Source: Hepsetus odoe
Lineage: Eukaryota; Chordata; Actinopteri; Characiformes; Hepsetidae
Assembly (NCBI GenBank): GCA_017165825.1
Contig: CM029380.1
Location: 9,210,587-9,274,586, forward strand
Length of the DNA stretch: 64,000 bases
Direction: 5' to 3'
The stretch's first letter is position 1. Each line of letters starts with the position of its first letter. The position numbers were made by a program, and so were the translations under genes. The notes beneath the pieces are model-generated. The model was given only the letters and a program-made list of their open reading frames with translations, was not told the DNA's origin and made no database searches. Of the stretch, positions 48,285-59,222 are shown piece by piece.

Positions 48285-48508
48285 ATGCCTTGTGGTTAGG
48301 AACTTGGCCCCAGGATCAGAAGGTCATGGGTTCGAATCCCAGACCAGTAGGTTGCCCTGAGGTACCCTTGAGCAAGGTACCGCCCCCATCACTGCTCGCC
48401 AGGGGCTTTCAATAGCTGCCCCTTGCTGCACGTGTGTGTATGGGTGAAATGCAGAGTTTACATTTTGTTGTGGCTCACTGTGTGCTGTGACAAGAAAAGT
48501 CACTTTCA
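48285..48508 (+). mobile_element. SINE-A copy, plus orientation
   Basis: The B-box-like GGTTCGAATCCC is intact and the core matches the family. The first part of the head is diverged ('ccttgtggttagg'). Confidence 0.85.
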
Positions 48509-48509
48509 T

Positions 48510-49400
48510 AAAAGTTTAAAAGTATTAAAAGTGTTGTGAATTTTGTCCTTGGAAAAACAAAAGATCCTTTAAAACTTCTGTTTGTATTTACTGTATTTTG
48601 TTTGAACTTATATAAAAAAAGTATCAGAAAAATTAGATTTTGCCCATTTCCACAATGCACATAGTTCTGCAGGCCCTGTTTCATGCCTGTTGTTGGTGTC
48701 AGCTAAAGAGAGCCAGGATATGCTCTTGTTCCTTTAAAAGAAGGAATTCAGGAATTCCTTTAAATAATTTTTGTAAAACATAGTGCACTTCAATGACATT
48801 TTCATTACTTACAATTATTCATATTTTTTTTATTGCTGTATAGTACATAAGTTGTTTTATTAATTTGTTAAAATATTGATCTTTATGCATACCCATTACA
48901 CAGGAGAGTGAGCAGGATTGTCTTCGGTTGCAGCAACGTCTAATTCTGTGTTTGCTGAATTGTTTGGCCATATGAAAGCTAACACTATCATGAATAAATG
49001 CCTTCAACTTGGGTAATTCATCAAACTGCCACAACTATCTTCTTGGAAGAAAATCTTGCTTACAGTTGAAAAGCATACTAAACGATAGTTAACAGGGTGT
49101 TACCAGTATTATATGATTGAGGCCCCTGTTCATTGGCTGTACCTCATACTCTTCAGATTCCAGTGTGTGTGATAGGGCTATTTACAGACCTACACTTTGC
49201 CATGCAGTGCCCGAAGGAATGTTTGAAGACACCATCTCTGCAGAGATGGAAGCAATGAAGTTTCCTTCCTACAGTCTGTTGAATTTGATGGTGCTCTGTG
49301 AGAGCTCAATGTAATTGCTGTCGTGCATCATGTACATCTGCTTAGGCCTTTCTATTCATGTTTCTTGCTAAGAAATGTCCCTGTTCAGGTGAGCTAAAAG
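48510..49400. other. Intronic stretch, nothing recognised
   Basis: No exon or repeat recognised between two SINE-A copies. Confidence 0.6.
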
Positions 49401-49404
49401 CTTT

Positions 49405-49653
49405 GGGGCAGCGGTGGCCTAATGGTTAGGGCGTTGGCCGGAGGATCGGGGGTTCGAACCCCTTCCCAATAGGTTTCCCTGAGGTACCCTTGAACAAGGT
49501 ACCGTCCCCGTCACTGCTCCCCGGGCGCTTTCAATAGCTGCCCACTGCTGCACGGTGTTTGTGTGCATGGGTTAAAAGCAGAGGTCCAATTTCGTTGTGG
49601 TTCACGCTTGCTGTGCTGTGACCTCGCAATGACAAGGGTTGTCACTTTCACTA
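49405..49653 (+). mobile_element. SINE-A copy, young subfamily
   Basis: Intact head GGGGCAGCGGTGGCCTAATG, B box GGTTCGAACCCC, full core and tail. It is flanked by TAAAAGCTT and TAAAGCTT, a likely target duplication. Over its 3' half it is almost identical to the copy at 53541-53774, so both are recent insertions of one source. Confidence 0.92.
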
Positions 49654-49659
49654 AAGCTT

Positions 49660-50690
49660 CATGTAAACATATAGTTTAATTGATGGTCTTATACTGAAAT
49701 AAAACCTAGTAACACTCATAAACTGACAGGTGTATAGATAGTACAGAACGAATGAGTTGACATTTTATAATCTTCCTGCATATTATATGAAGATAATATT
49801 ACTGGAAATGAATAATATAGTGAAAAAATACAAATGTCCCAATAGAAATGTTCTCCATTTTAAGTTGAAGCCTGCCATTGTAAATGAATAGGTAAGAGTC
49901 TTATTGCTGTGGTTAAAGTAATATTTAATAAGACTAAAAGTAAGAAATATGTTGAAGCAATATGATTTGATGACAGACTTCGGTATCAGTACTGGTTACA
50001 AGAAAATGTCTTTATCAGTCATTTTCTGCCCTCTCAGTTAATTTTATTTTCATTTTCATTCATTAATCATACGAGATGCTGCTTTCTTTTTAATTTTGTT
50101 TAATAAATTAAATAAAAAAATAATTACAAAATTAATTGATAATAAAGAATCAAGGCCATTCAACAGGAAAACAGAGCAAAGATCACTGGCCTAAAGAAGT
50201 GTTAATCTGGTTATCGTTATTCAGAATTTAGGATGTCTCTGGCCTATCGTTTAAAACAATTTGTGGAAAAGAATTACCATACTGATTACAGCTTTTCTGA
50301 TACTATCACTTGCGGTTTGCTTCTGTTTAATTCTTGTCATTGCCAGGAAGATGCTTTAATGGACTATTTAAAATGGTGAATGACCTCATATAGTTGGAAA
50401 TCAATAAAGTTCCACCCATGATTCTGAGGTTTGTGCTGAGGCCCACAGTTTGTGTGAAATAGCATGAGATGGGCTTGGCTGGGGCAACAGTCCCACTACA
50501 CATTCTGCACTTCCCTGGGAAAGTCAACTTCTTGAAAGTTGGTGTATTTGTGCAGAATGCTTCTCCATCTACAAGCTTGCAGTCGGGGCTGATATTAAAC
50601 GGGTTGTGACTGACGATGGCTTAGATATTTTGTTTTTGCCGTTATTGCTTATTTGCTCACCCTTTTTTTTCTCTTCCCTTTCTTCCTTTA
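49660..50690. other. End of intron 3, nothing recognised before the acceptor
   Basis: AT-rich up to about 50250, then less so. The pyrimidine-rich tract CCCTTTTTTTTCTCTTCCCTTTC at 50661-50684 precedes the acceptor CATCCAG of exon 4. Confidence 0.65.
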
Positions 50691-50699
50691 TGCATCCAG

Positions 50700-50783
50700 C
50701 CACAACGAAAGGAGCACAGCCTTCAGGCACCCCGTGACAGGACAAATATCACCTGAAAACACTGACTTCATCCTGCAGGAACA
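50700..50783 (+). CDS. plekha7: plekha7 exon 4 (second half of WW2)
   Basis: Its first base completes Asn73 from exon 3 (AA|C). Residues 74-100 then read HNERSTAFRHPVTGQISPEN through DFILQE, with two bases (CA) of Gln101. This is the C-terminal half of WW2. Phe81 stands where a canonical WW domain has its second Trp, as is usual for PLEKHA7, and Pro84 is retained, so WW2 is expected to be an atypical ligand binder. The exon is 84 bases, phase 2 at both ends, with donor CA|GTGAGT. It is the first exon downstream to which candidate exons 1A and 1B could splice in frame. Confidence 0.95.
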
Positions 50784-50789
50784 GTGAGT

Positions 50790-52310
50790 ACTTTGAGTAC
50801 CCTGAATTACTGTCTACCACAGCTTATGAGTTAATATTTATGTAGTAGAGCATTTTCTTTCAGCAAAGATATCAACATACCCATGCCATGTAATTGTGTA
50901 AGGTGCAACGGGGGATTTTATTTTTCTTTGCATCTAATAACCACTTTATTAAAGATAGTTTGTTGTTACACTGTGTGTATAGTTAGACACAAGTTATGTC
51001 AGATATCTTGTATTTCATCATCCACAAGGACCACTGTTGAATATATACTTCTGGTTATGAGACCATGTTTAATCTAGCACCAAAGTACACATATAGGTTG
51101 TACCTTTTTTTAATCACAGTATTTTTATTCACATGAATGCCTTTGAAACTATGCAACTAAACTGCTAATACTAAACCAGGAAAACAGGGAAGCATGGGAA
51201 ACTCTAACATTTACAGATCAAGGTTGTTCTGGCACAGGATTAGGACCCACTGCTTTAGAACAAATTCAAGTTATATTAACATACTGATATGTTATAGTAT
51301 ATCTGGCCAAAAACTGGTAAAAATATATAAAATCTCAAATCAAAAGGTTTGCTGTTCTGTTCTGTTTTCTTCTCTTCTCTCCTCTTCTCTTCTCTTCTCT
51401 TCTCTTCTCTTCTCTTCTCTTCTCTTCTCTTCTCTTCTCTTCTCTTCTCAGTTAAGCCGTTTTTACAGAGCTTACTGCAGTGGAGGATATTTTAAAGCTT
51501 AGACATTCCCTGCTGAGATGGCTCTTCTTGTATTACTCCTTAAAGGGAGAAATGCTCAGTGGGTTATATCCTTATTTTTAATTTCCTCCTGCTCTGCTCC
51601 TAAAAAAGCTGAGCAAAAAACACCAAAATTCAGTGGGCCACCACAGCTTTACTTCTGTTTACTTATCTCTCCCTCACTCATGTCCTTAGAACTGTCTATA
51701 GCTGTCTAGACAGAATTAAATAGTACCATAATAATGAGAGGTCGTGTATTAAATTGCATACACACACCAAGCACATTTTTCACCCAAGCTAAAGTTAAGC
51801 AAATGCTGCTTCCTGGGTCTGATTGATGATCTCTAATTAGGAGCACTGTGTGTGTAAGGTGTGTCCCAGGGCTTAGCTGTAGCACATGGGTAGGCATGTG
51901 CTAATGTAAAAGCAAGATGGCAACTTAAAGTGAGATCAAATTGGACACCCCTGCTTTAGTTGAAATGAACACATTCCTGGCTGGATATAATTAAAAGTGT
52001 CACAGAAATGCACTTATGACTGGGCCCTGCCACTCACAGGGCCTTTTATATGCCTATGAATGGAATTCTTTTGGTATTCAGAGTAGGGTGATATCAAGTG
52101 ACGGGAGTTATCAGTAACACTTACTCCATCTGGCTGCTAGAGAATGTTATTTTTACCACCATACCAGTCTCCTTATTCCTTTTTTAAACTGCCCCTTCAT
52201 TTTCCTATCTAGCAATGGAAAATGAAGCTCGCCTAACAGCTGTGACATCTGCTCTTCCATGCCTGAAACATTCCCAAAGTAGAGCCATACTGATATGAGC
52301 CAGGCTATTG
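50790..52310. other. plekha7: Intron 4, left part
   Basis: Intron 4 runs 50784-59110 (about 8.3 kb). This part holds the pentanucleotide repeat at 51368-51449 and nothing else recognised. Confidence 0.65.
51368..51449. repeat. (TTCTC)n pentanucleotide repeat
   Basis: About sixteen units of a TTCTC-type repeat with one early interruption. Confidence 0.97.
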
Positions 52311-52313
52311 CTA

Positions 52314-52514
52314 TTACATTTACATTTACGGCATTTAGCAGACGCTCTTATCCAGAGCGACTTACAGCGACTTCCTAATTACAGGGACAGTCCCCCTGGA
52401 GCAACTCAGGGTTAAGGGTCTTGCTCAGGGACCTAGTGGTGGTAGTGCTAGAGGTGGGATTCGAACCGGGGACCTCTGGATCCATAGGTCCGTAGGCAAG
52501 TACCCTATGACAGC
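52314..52514 (-). mobile_element. SINE-B copy, minus orientation
   Basis: Well preserved: the 3' end 'cggcatttagcagacgctct' and 'tatccagagcgacttac' lies on the left. Core blocks 'acagggacagtccccctgga' and 'gggttaagggtcttgctcag' follow. The B box (GGGATTCGAACC, 52456-52467) lies on the right. It is less decayed than the copies at 352 and 8313. Confidence 0.9.
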
Positions 52515-53180
52515 CAGGGTGTGGGTTTTAATTTCTATAGGATCTAGATCTGGCTCTGGAAATGATTACTGCTCTGTACAAACATACACACACACATTTT
52601 ACACACTCATCTGTTCTGAATGTGAGTGGGGTGAATTGAGCTTAACCACAAGTTTTCCTCCCATGTTCCACTAAAAAGCAGAGAATGTTGTCATTAGCTC
52701 CCAGCACTGTGTACTGACTGCCCTGTTATCACAGTTTGAGCCAATATCTCCTGGTTGTGCAGTCAAAATATTGATCAGAAAGTGTGGATTGAGAACAGAT
52801 TAAGAGAGGTGGTCTGTGGAGTTTTCCCACAAAGCTGCAGGATAAATGTGTGTGTGTGTGTATATTTATGCATCAGCTTTGTGGGAAATCTTCAAATATA
52901 TATGTATATGCACATTTTATGATTTATTATTTCCCAATATGACGAACACGCCCAAAAATCAATAATTTTATATTAAAATGTACAGAGGATGTATACTCAC
53001 TTTAATATAACCAGACAAGGAGATCAGGAGTACACAACTATATGCATATGAGTAAAGGTTTAGCACAGATTCTTTTTTTTTCAGTTGTAAAAAACTGGTG
53101 AATAACAGTGTGGCAGTACTGCTTTCCCTTTTCTAATAGAAACACAGTCTTGTCTGACATCAGCTGAAAGCTGCTAAGAT
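52515..53180. other. Intron 4, nothing recognised
   Basis: Contains a short (TG)n at 52847-52862 and a poly(T) run at 53072-53081 only. Confidence 0.6.
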
Positions 53181-53182
53181 CT

Positions 53183-53303
53183 TGTCACGGCCAAGCCCTT
53201 GTGTATGCAGCACTGCCTTGACTAGGTGCACCTGGCTGTGGTTTGGGGTCCCTTACAAAAATGACCCTTCTTTGTCCTGTTGTCACTTTGTTGTTGTTAC
53301 ATT
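53183..53303 (+). mobile_element. Probable deleted LTR fragment
   Basis: Starts TGTCACGGCCAAGCC, like the LTR at 9709, and has a matching 'aggtgcacctggct' region. A GTTGTTACA at the right may be the 3' end. The middle is deleted, so the identification is tentative. Confidence 0.4.
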
Positions 53304-53540
53304 GTCATGAAGATTAGTTTATTTATTTATGCTCAGAGTTTGTTTATTACTTGTTCAAATAAACCCCCTCACCAACTCACTGACTTGCTCCATCCCTGGC
53401 TAGTCTTAAATGAACACTTTAATGTGTTAAAGCTTCAGGTGGTCATCTTTAAGTGTCATGTAATATTCAGTCACAGAACTGTAATAAATTGTAATCCTAA
53501 CTATATGTTAATGTTAATCTTAGCAGTAAACTTTACATTA

Positions 53541-53774
53541 GGGGCAGCGGTGGCCTAGTGGTGAGGCAGTTGCCCCAGCATCGGAAGATTGCTGGGGCAA
53601 GGTACCCCTGAGCAAGGTACCGTCCCCGTCACTGCTCCCCGGGCGCTTTCAATAGCTGCCCACTGCTGCACGGTGTTTGTGTGCATGGGTTAAAAGCAGA
53701 GGTCCAATTTCGTTGTGGTTCATGGTGTGCAGTGCTGTGACCTCGCAATGACAAGGGTTGTCACTTTCACTTTA
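53541..53774 (+). mobile_element. SINE-A copy, young subfamily, head deleted inside
   Basis: Head GGGGCAGCGGTGGCCTAGTGG is intact, but the B-box region is lost: after 'catcggaagattgctggggc' the sequence jumps to the core. From there to the tail it matches the copy at 49405 almost base for base. Confidence 0.9.
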
Positions 53775-53779
53775 CTGAC

Positions 53780-55193
53780 TGTGACCTACTAAACTTTGCT
53801 TTGTATTATACATAGATGTTTCAGGTTAGATTTGTTACAGACTTGAATCAAGTTTTTTTTTCGTTTTTCTTCTGAAATGTGATCTACTGCTATCGTCCCA
53901 TAACAGTCAGACCTGAAATGAGACACTGATATTGAGGTCAAGCTCATACCAAAGGTGTATGTATTAGATAATTTGTTTTGTACTTGGACTGTTTTGGATT
54001 ACTTAGCTAGCTGGAATGTTATTCTTCCAGCCTTTTTAGCCTAAACGCTGTGGTGCATCATCAGGCAGCTGTGGTAAAATATATCGAAAACTGTAGGCAG
54101 CTATTACTTATTCATGACTTTAAGATATGGCTATTAATAATTTTACAAGGAGTTCCATGCCCACTAACGACAGGGAACAAATCATATCTCTCTCAGGTAA
54201 AGGCCCATGGCTTCTAAGCTTAAATCTGCTCTTTGGAAATCTAAAACTCTTGTGAATCTCTGTTACCCCACAGTGAATATCCTCAAAGTGAAAAATAAGA
54301 AAGCAGGAAATCAAACAGAATCTGAACCCACAGTGTGCTGGCACACTTACTGAAAATGCTTTATGGGGGCTGAAAGATATAGAGTTAGAGGAATAGAATG
54401 CTGCTCCACTGTCACCCTACTGATGTTGTTTCCTGCTGTTTTGAAATTTGGCTTTGACCTTGGAACGCCTCCTGACACCTCTCCTCTCCATACACTGAAA
54501 CAGCATGGGAATCCCTCATGTTCCACAGGATAAAACAAAAATGATGATCTCTGTAATGTAGTGGCAGAACAATGAGGGGTGTGCGTAGTTAGGCTGTTTG
54601 GTATTTCAGTCATGTACTGGTCTAAAAATGAAAGCATCAGCCTATTGCAGGGCTTTTAAATGTACTTGGTGGGGTGAGTTTTAGCTGCTTTTTTTATGTA
54701 GTGCTAACATCATTTGTCATCTGTGTATCTGGTAGCCTACTGAGTGATAACAGGGGCCATGCTTTAAAACGATGTTTTGAGATAACAACATGTAATGCTA
54801 TTGTGATAAATTCTATTACACTTCCCTCAGTTTATTATGAAAATCCTCATTATTGGTATATTGGGTTATCATGTCACCAAATTGGTCAGCATCTTTGATT
54901 TTTTCATTTATTTATTATTTTACTATGGCGAAGAATTTAAAGGAATGCTTACTGCATTGAACTCAATTCAAGCTGCTGCAGCTTTACAGTTACAGAAATC
55001 ACTTTTGCAATTTATATTCAATATATGGACTGGGATATGAACTAGATGAACAAATTATGTGTCATGAGTCAGCACATTCTCAAGATATGTAATGCTTTAC
55101 AAAAAAATGCAGGGAGCAGAGAGAGGTAAAGCGCAACAGAGTACGGAAGAGAGGTGAAAAATTGAGTGCTGTCAGTTGAGTGGGTGAAGAAGT

Positions 55194-55230
<37 letters not shown>

Positions 55231-55770
55231 GATGACATAAGGAAACTGTCAATTACACTGTTGAAATTGATTGTGATCAGATTAATTGATTAAAATGTAT
55301 GTCTTAAAATCTTTGTTTAGTCATTTAGCCATTAGTTTTATAGATCATTTAGAACATATTTTCTGAGCACTCTTAAATTGGTTCTGGTCATAAAAATAAA
55401 TGTTGAGTAATTAAGTGTTTTGCGATTTCTTTCACTTTAAAGGGACCTTCATAGCCTAGTTTTACACTATTTTTCAGATAATATCAGTCCATCAACTGAA
55501 ATTTTCATCATCTAACATGTTAATAGATAGGAAGTGATAATGATAATGAAGTGATAATGCTGCTAGTGGTTGTACTTAGTTCATTTCATATCACAGTTTT
55601 TTATTCTAGGTGTTTTGTTTATGTATTTTGACTCATTTTAATACTTATTACAATTCCAGTGCTAAATTGCCAAATCTGTATTCATGAGATTATGTTGCCT
55701 TGCTCTTTAATACTAAAGTACTTGCATTCAAAATGAAGTCTTCTTATAACTGCCATTTGGTTTGGGATTA
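53780..55770. other. Intron 4, nothing recognised
   Basis: Apart from a (GA)n at 55199-55224, no exon or repeat family was seen. Confidence 0.6.
55199..55224. repeat. (GA)n microsatellite
   Basis: About thirteen GA units. Confidence 0.93.
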
Positions 55771-55919
55771 AGTCAAGTTGAGTCAGTTTGATTTATATAG
55801 CGCTTTTTAAAACTGTTGTCACAAAACAACTTTAAAGAATCTGGGTCCAAGCCCCAAGTGAGTAAATCAAGGGTGACGGAGGCAAAACTCCCTAAAACTG
55901 GAGGAAGAAACTTTAGGAG

Positions 55920-56133
55920 TGTCACAGTCTGTCGTGCATGTGGTTCTGGGTTGGTGCTCTGTTCTGGCTGAGCACACCTGGGCTCAACACACAAAGCGTG
56001 GTTCATTTGCTAGGTGAAGCCTTATGTTAATGGTGGCATTTTAGTTTGCTGTATTTTGATTTATGTTAATAAAGTTATGTTCCGGATTCCTGGCTCTGCA
56101 TTGACGTCCTTCCCACACCCCGCCATCGTTACA
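55920..56133 (+). mobile_element. Solo LTR, second copy
   Basis: TGTCACAG...CGTTACA termini, AATAAA in 'gttaataaagttatg', and flanks AGGAG (55915-55919) and AAGAG (56134-56138), a near-perfect 5-bp target duplication. It is 62 bases shorter than the copy at 9709, mainly in its left half. Confidence 0.82.
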
Positions 56134-56288
56134 AAGAGTAACCAAGAATCAAAAGGGGAACCCATCCTCCTCTGGTCAACACTGGAAAAAGGAGGAAAAG
56201 AAAGAGAAAATGCATTTTATAAATTAATAGATTTAGTTATGAGTTCTGGTAACGTATGAGTTACTATTAAGTTATTATTATTATTACT

Positions 56289-56535
56289 GGGGCAGCGGTG
56301 GCCTAGTGGTTAGGGAGTTGCCCCTGCATTGGAAGATTGTGGGTTCGATTCCCTCACCAGTAGGTTGCCCTGAGGTACCCTTGAGCAAGGTACTGTCCCC
56401 GGGCGCTTTCAATAGCTGCCCTCTGTTGCATGTGTGTGTATGGGTGAAACGCAGAGGTTGAATTTCGTTGTGTTGTGCTGTGCTGCGTTTCACAATGACA
56501 AGGGTTATCACTTTCACTTTACACTTCACTTTCAC
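56289..56535 (+). mobile_element. SINE-A copy, plus orientation
   Basis: Intact GGGGCAGCGGTGGCCTAGTGG head, B box GGTTCGATTCCC, a core lacking the 'gtcactgctcc' block, and a tail with GTTGTGCTGTGCTGCGTTTC. It is nested in the L2-like relic. Confidence 0.9.
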
Positions 56536-58127
56536 TATTAAACCATCCATTAGAGTCTGTAACTGGATGTTCAGTTAGTTCAGTTAGTGGCAGTAGCTCA
56601 TACAGATTCAGGTAGGGTAGGATCTGGTTAATTCAGGTAGAGGAATCTGATGATGGTCGGTTCATTGACTCAGATGGTGGACTAGCTGGTATAGAGTTCA
56701 GGAAACCCTTATGATAATTGATGGACTTGGCTAGGAGGCCTTTCCTTTTGGGAAATGCAAAAGCTGCCCACTGTGCAGGTGGTGAACAGCTGTCCATTTC
56801 AGAGAGAAAGAGAAATTAGTTCTGTTTTGAACTCCCAGTGCACAGAATATGAATTTATAGAGTGCAGTACTGTGACTCCGGCAGAACTTGCTATTACACC
56901 CTAACTTGAAAGGACAGAGCCAAGGGTTTTACAAACACGAGAGCACCCTGAGACACCCACACCACCGTCAACAAACTTGAGTGATTGCGTGAGAGTGTTG
57001 GGCTGGCTGCACCAACATCCCAGTTTACTGTAATTCTCTGTATCCGTGAACCCCTAGATCTGCACCGTTTAACTAATAGGAAGATTAATCACTAAAAGCC
57101 TGACTAAACAAGTAGGTTTTTAGCCTGGACTAAGACAGTTTCAGGGATGGGGGGCCTTGAATGAAAAAGCTCTTCCCCCTGTTGTTTTCAAAATTCTATT
57201 AGAATACTGTTAGAAAGCCACCACCTTGGGAGTCTAGATTATATCAGACTAATGTGATCAAATTTTCTAGATCTAGTGAGGACTCTAGCTGCTGTGTTCT
57301 GGACTAACTGAAGGTTATGAAAGTTTAGAGATAGAGATAGATCTGAGTCAATAGGAATGCCCAGGCTTTTGACAGTGGGTATAACATTAACTGTAAAACT
57401 AGCAAATTCTAACATTAAATCTTACAGTTTGTCTCCACAGTTTTTAGGTCCTCTGTCTTTTCAGAATTTAACAGAAGACAATTGAGTGATATTGAGTGAT
57501 ATTTTTTATTTCTCCTATACAATCCTCAGTCTTTTTTAATTTGAGTTTATCATCTGGTTTGGCTGAAATATAGAATTGTGTGTCATCACGTAACAGTGGA
57601 AGCTGATTCCATGTTTCTGAATAACTGAACCCAGAGGGTGCATGTATAATGTGAAAAGTAGGGGACCCAAGACAGCCTTGTGGGACTCAATAATTCATAT
57701 TCATGCAAACTGATGTTTTACCATTTACATTTACAAATTTATAGTGGTTGGTCAAGTATGAATTAAACCAGGAAAGGGCTGTTCCTGTTATTCCAACCAG
57801 GTTTTCTAGTCTGTGCAGTAATATATTGTGGTCTATGTTGTCAAACACTGCACTAATAATAATCCTGATAATTATCAGGATTATTTAATAACTGAAGGAT
57901 TAATCCTTCAAATGTTAATACAGCCACATGATACTGGGGATACAGTAAACATTTACTGTTTCTTTGCTGAATATAACCAAAAAGAATGTAACATTTGTAC
58001 AAAATGTTTTTTCCACTATGTTATATCTTGCATTATACACAAATTTAAATTGTGTACATTTGTCAAAAAATGTCTTTTTGTTCAATATTTAATTTAACCT
58101 TTGGTGCTTAGATTTTGGATTTAGATT

Positions 58128-58250
58128 TCGCTGCTTCCCGGGCACTTTCAATAGCTGCCCCCCTGCCATGTGTGTGTATGGGTGAAATGCAGAGGTTGAA
58201 TTTTGTTGTGTTGTGCTGTGCTTTGCTTTGTTTCACAATGACAAGGGTAA
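58128..58250 (+). mobile_element. SINE-A 3' fragment
   Basis: Only the core end and tail remain: 'gggcactttcaatagctgcc', 'tatgggtgaaatgcagaggt' and 'caatgacaagggt'. Confidence 0.8.
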
Positions 58251-58259
58251 CTTAGATTA

Positions 58260-59100
58260 GTAAGTGTCCAGATCAGTACTGGTAAATCCAGTAATCTTGT
58301 ACTATAGAGGTGTGGTGTGGTTTTTACATTCTCTGAGGGCCTCACATTCTCTAACCCTGTCTCGAGGGAGTTCATTGCCATGCAAGCTAAACATAGACGA
58401 CCCCAGGGAGCCTGCTGCCTCCTAAATAACACACGCTTATGCTTTAGCTGTAATCCTGTTATAACCCCCACTTAATGCTACTTCAGTGGAGGGAGAATGT
58501 TAGAAATGTAAGAGGCTGGAAATGGAGTGAGTGAAGAGCGTTTGAATGTCCCTCTTTGGAAACACTTGCACTTATATGGTCCATGAGGGGAGGTGTGTGT
58601 GTTTGGGACACCATAATGATTTGATGGTATGCCATAGCAAATGGCATCCAAGGACATACAACTACTGTCTTAAAAATAAGGGTTCATAAGTGGTTCTTGG
58701 CATGGCTGTTCAGATCCAGGAAAGACTTAACACTAGTTTCACTAATCTCATTTCCAAAGACTTTTTTCAAAGAATCATCCATTGGCAGTTTTTAGGGAAC
58801 TAAAAGTGGTTATTCTATTCTTTCTGCCACATTAATTTTGACACTAACTCTAGAGTATTGACTACCCAGTACCCAGCTGGGTGATAAATCATGGCTCATG
58901 CCTCTTACAAGAACCTGTCTTGGGTGAATGGTTAATTTACTTTTTAAAATGTTCTTTCCTTTGTTTTTCTAAAAAGAATCTGTGCGCTGAGGTATGACAA
59001 AACTATCACTTTTTGGACAAAGGCACTTTGAATTGTCACATCAGTAAATATTTTGCAGTGAATATCTTGCCTGCTGTTTTCTGAGCTCTTTCTGTGTATT
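58260..59100. other. End of intron 4, nothing recognised
   Basis: No repeat or exon seen. A pyrimidine-rich tract (TTTCTGTGTATTTTTCCC) precedes the TTAG acceptor of exon 5. Confidence 0.6.
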
Positions 59101-59110
59101 TTTCCCTTAG

Positions 59111-59222
59111 AACCAATTCCCGCATGTCCAAGCCACCACCAGAGCCAGGGCCTCCCAGCATGGTCAGTGAGTCATCTACAGTCATCACCTCGACCACTGT
59201 GGATATCACCTCGGGACAGAAG
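59111..59222 (+). CDS. plekha7: plekha7 exon 5 (linker before the PH domain)
   Basis: Completes Gln101 and encodes residues 102-138: TNSRMSKPPPEPGPPSMVSE, then a Ser/Thr-rich stretch ending DITSGQK. The MSK...PSMVSE pattern matches the linker of PLEKHA7 between WW2 and the PH domain. It is Pro- and Ser/Thr-rich and probably disordered. The acceptor is TTTCCCTTAG and the donor AAG|GTCAGG, phase 0. A second donor-like GTGAGT lies inside the exon at 59167; using it would shift the frame. The next exon, which should carry the KVHSFGKR-type sequence and the start of the PH domain, was not found before the window end. Confidence 0.9.

Larger units (their letters stand above)
1627..50699 (+). other. 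plekha7: plekha7 intron 3 (about 49 kb)
   Basis: Runs from the GTAAGC donor after exon 3 to the CATCCAG acceptor before exon 4. Reading phase 2 is continuous across it. It holds most of the transposon relics in this window and two candidate alternative first exons (12651-12778, 25533-25603). No independent gene on either strand could be supported within it. Confidence 0.85.
55775..57860 (-). pseudogene. L2-like LINE relic with nested insertions
   Basis: The right part, read on the minus strand from about 57855, gives reverse-transcriptase motifs: FDNIDHNILLHRLENLVGI, ALSWFNSYLTNH, a VPQG box preceded by a stop codon, and [14 protein letters not shown], where the catalytic Tyr/Phe-Ala-Asp-Asp box is degraded. 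A further part matches the common teleost repeat 'gaaaaagctcttcccc' and the 'cgctttttaaaactgttgtc' end at 55795. The motif style fits the L2 or CR1-like group. An LTR (55920-56133) and a SINE-A (56289-56535) sit inside it, so it is the oldest of the three. Confidence 0.75.

Noticed and set aside
49405..56535. tRNA genes suggested by A- and B-box matches
   Set aside because: The boxes belong to SINE heads; no complete cloverleaf with acceptor stem and anticodon arm.
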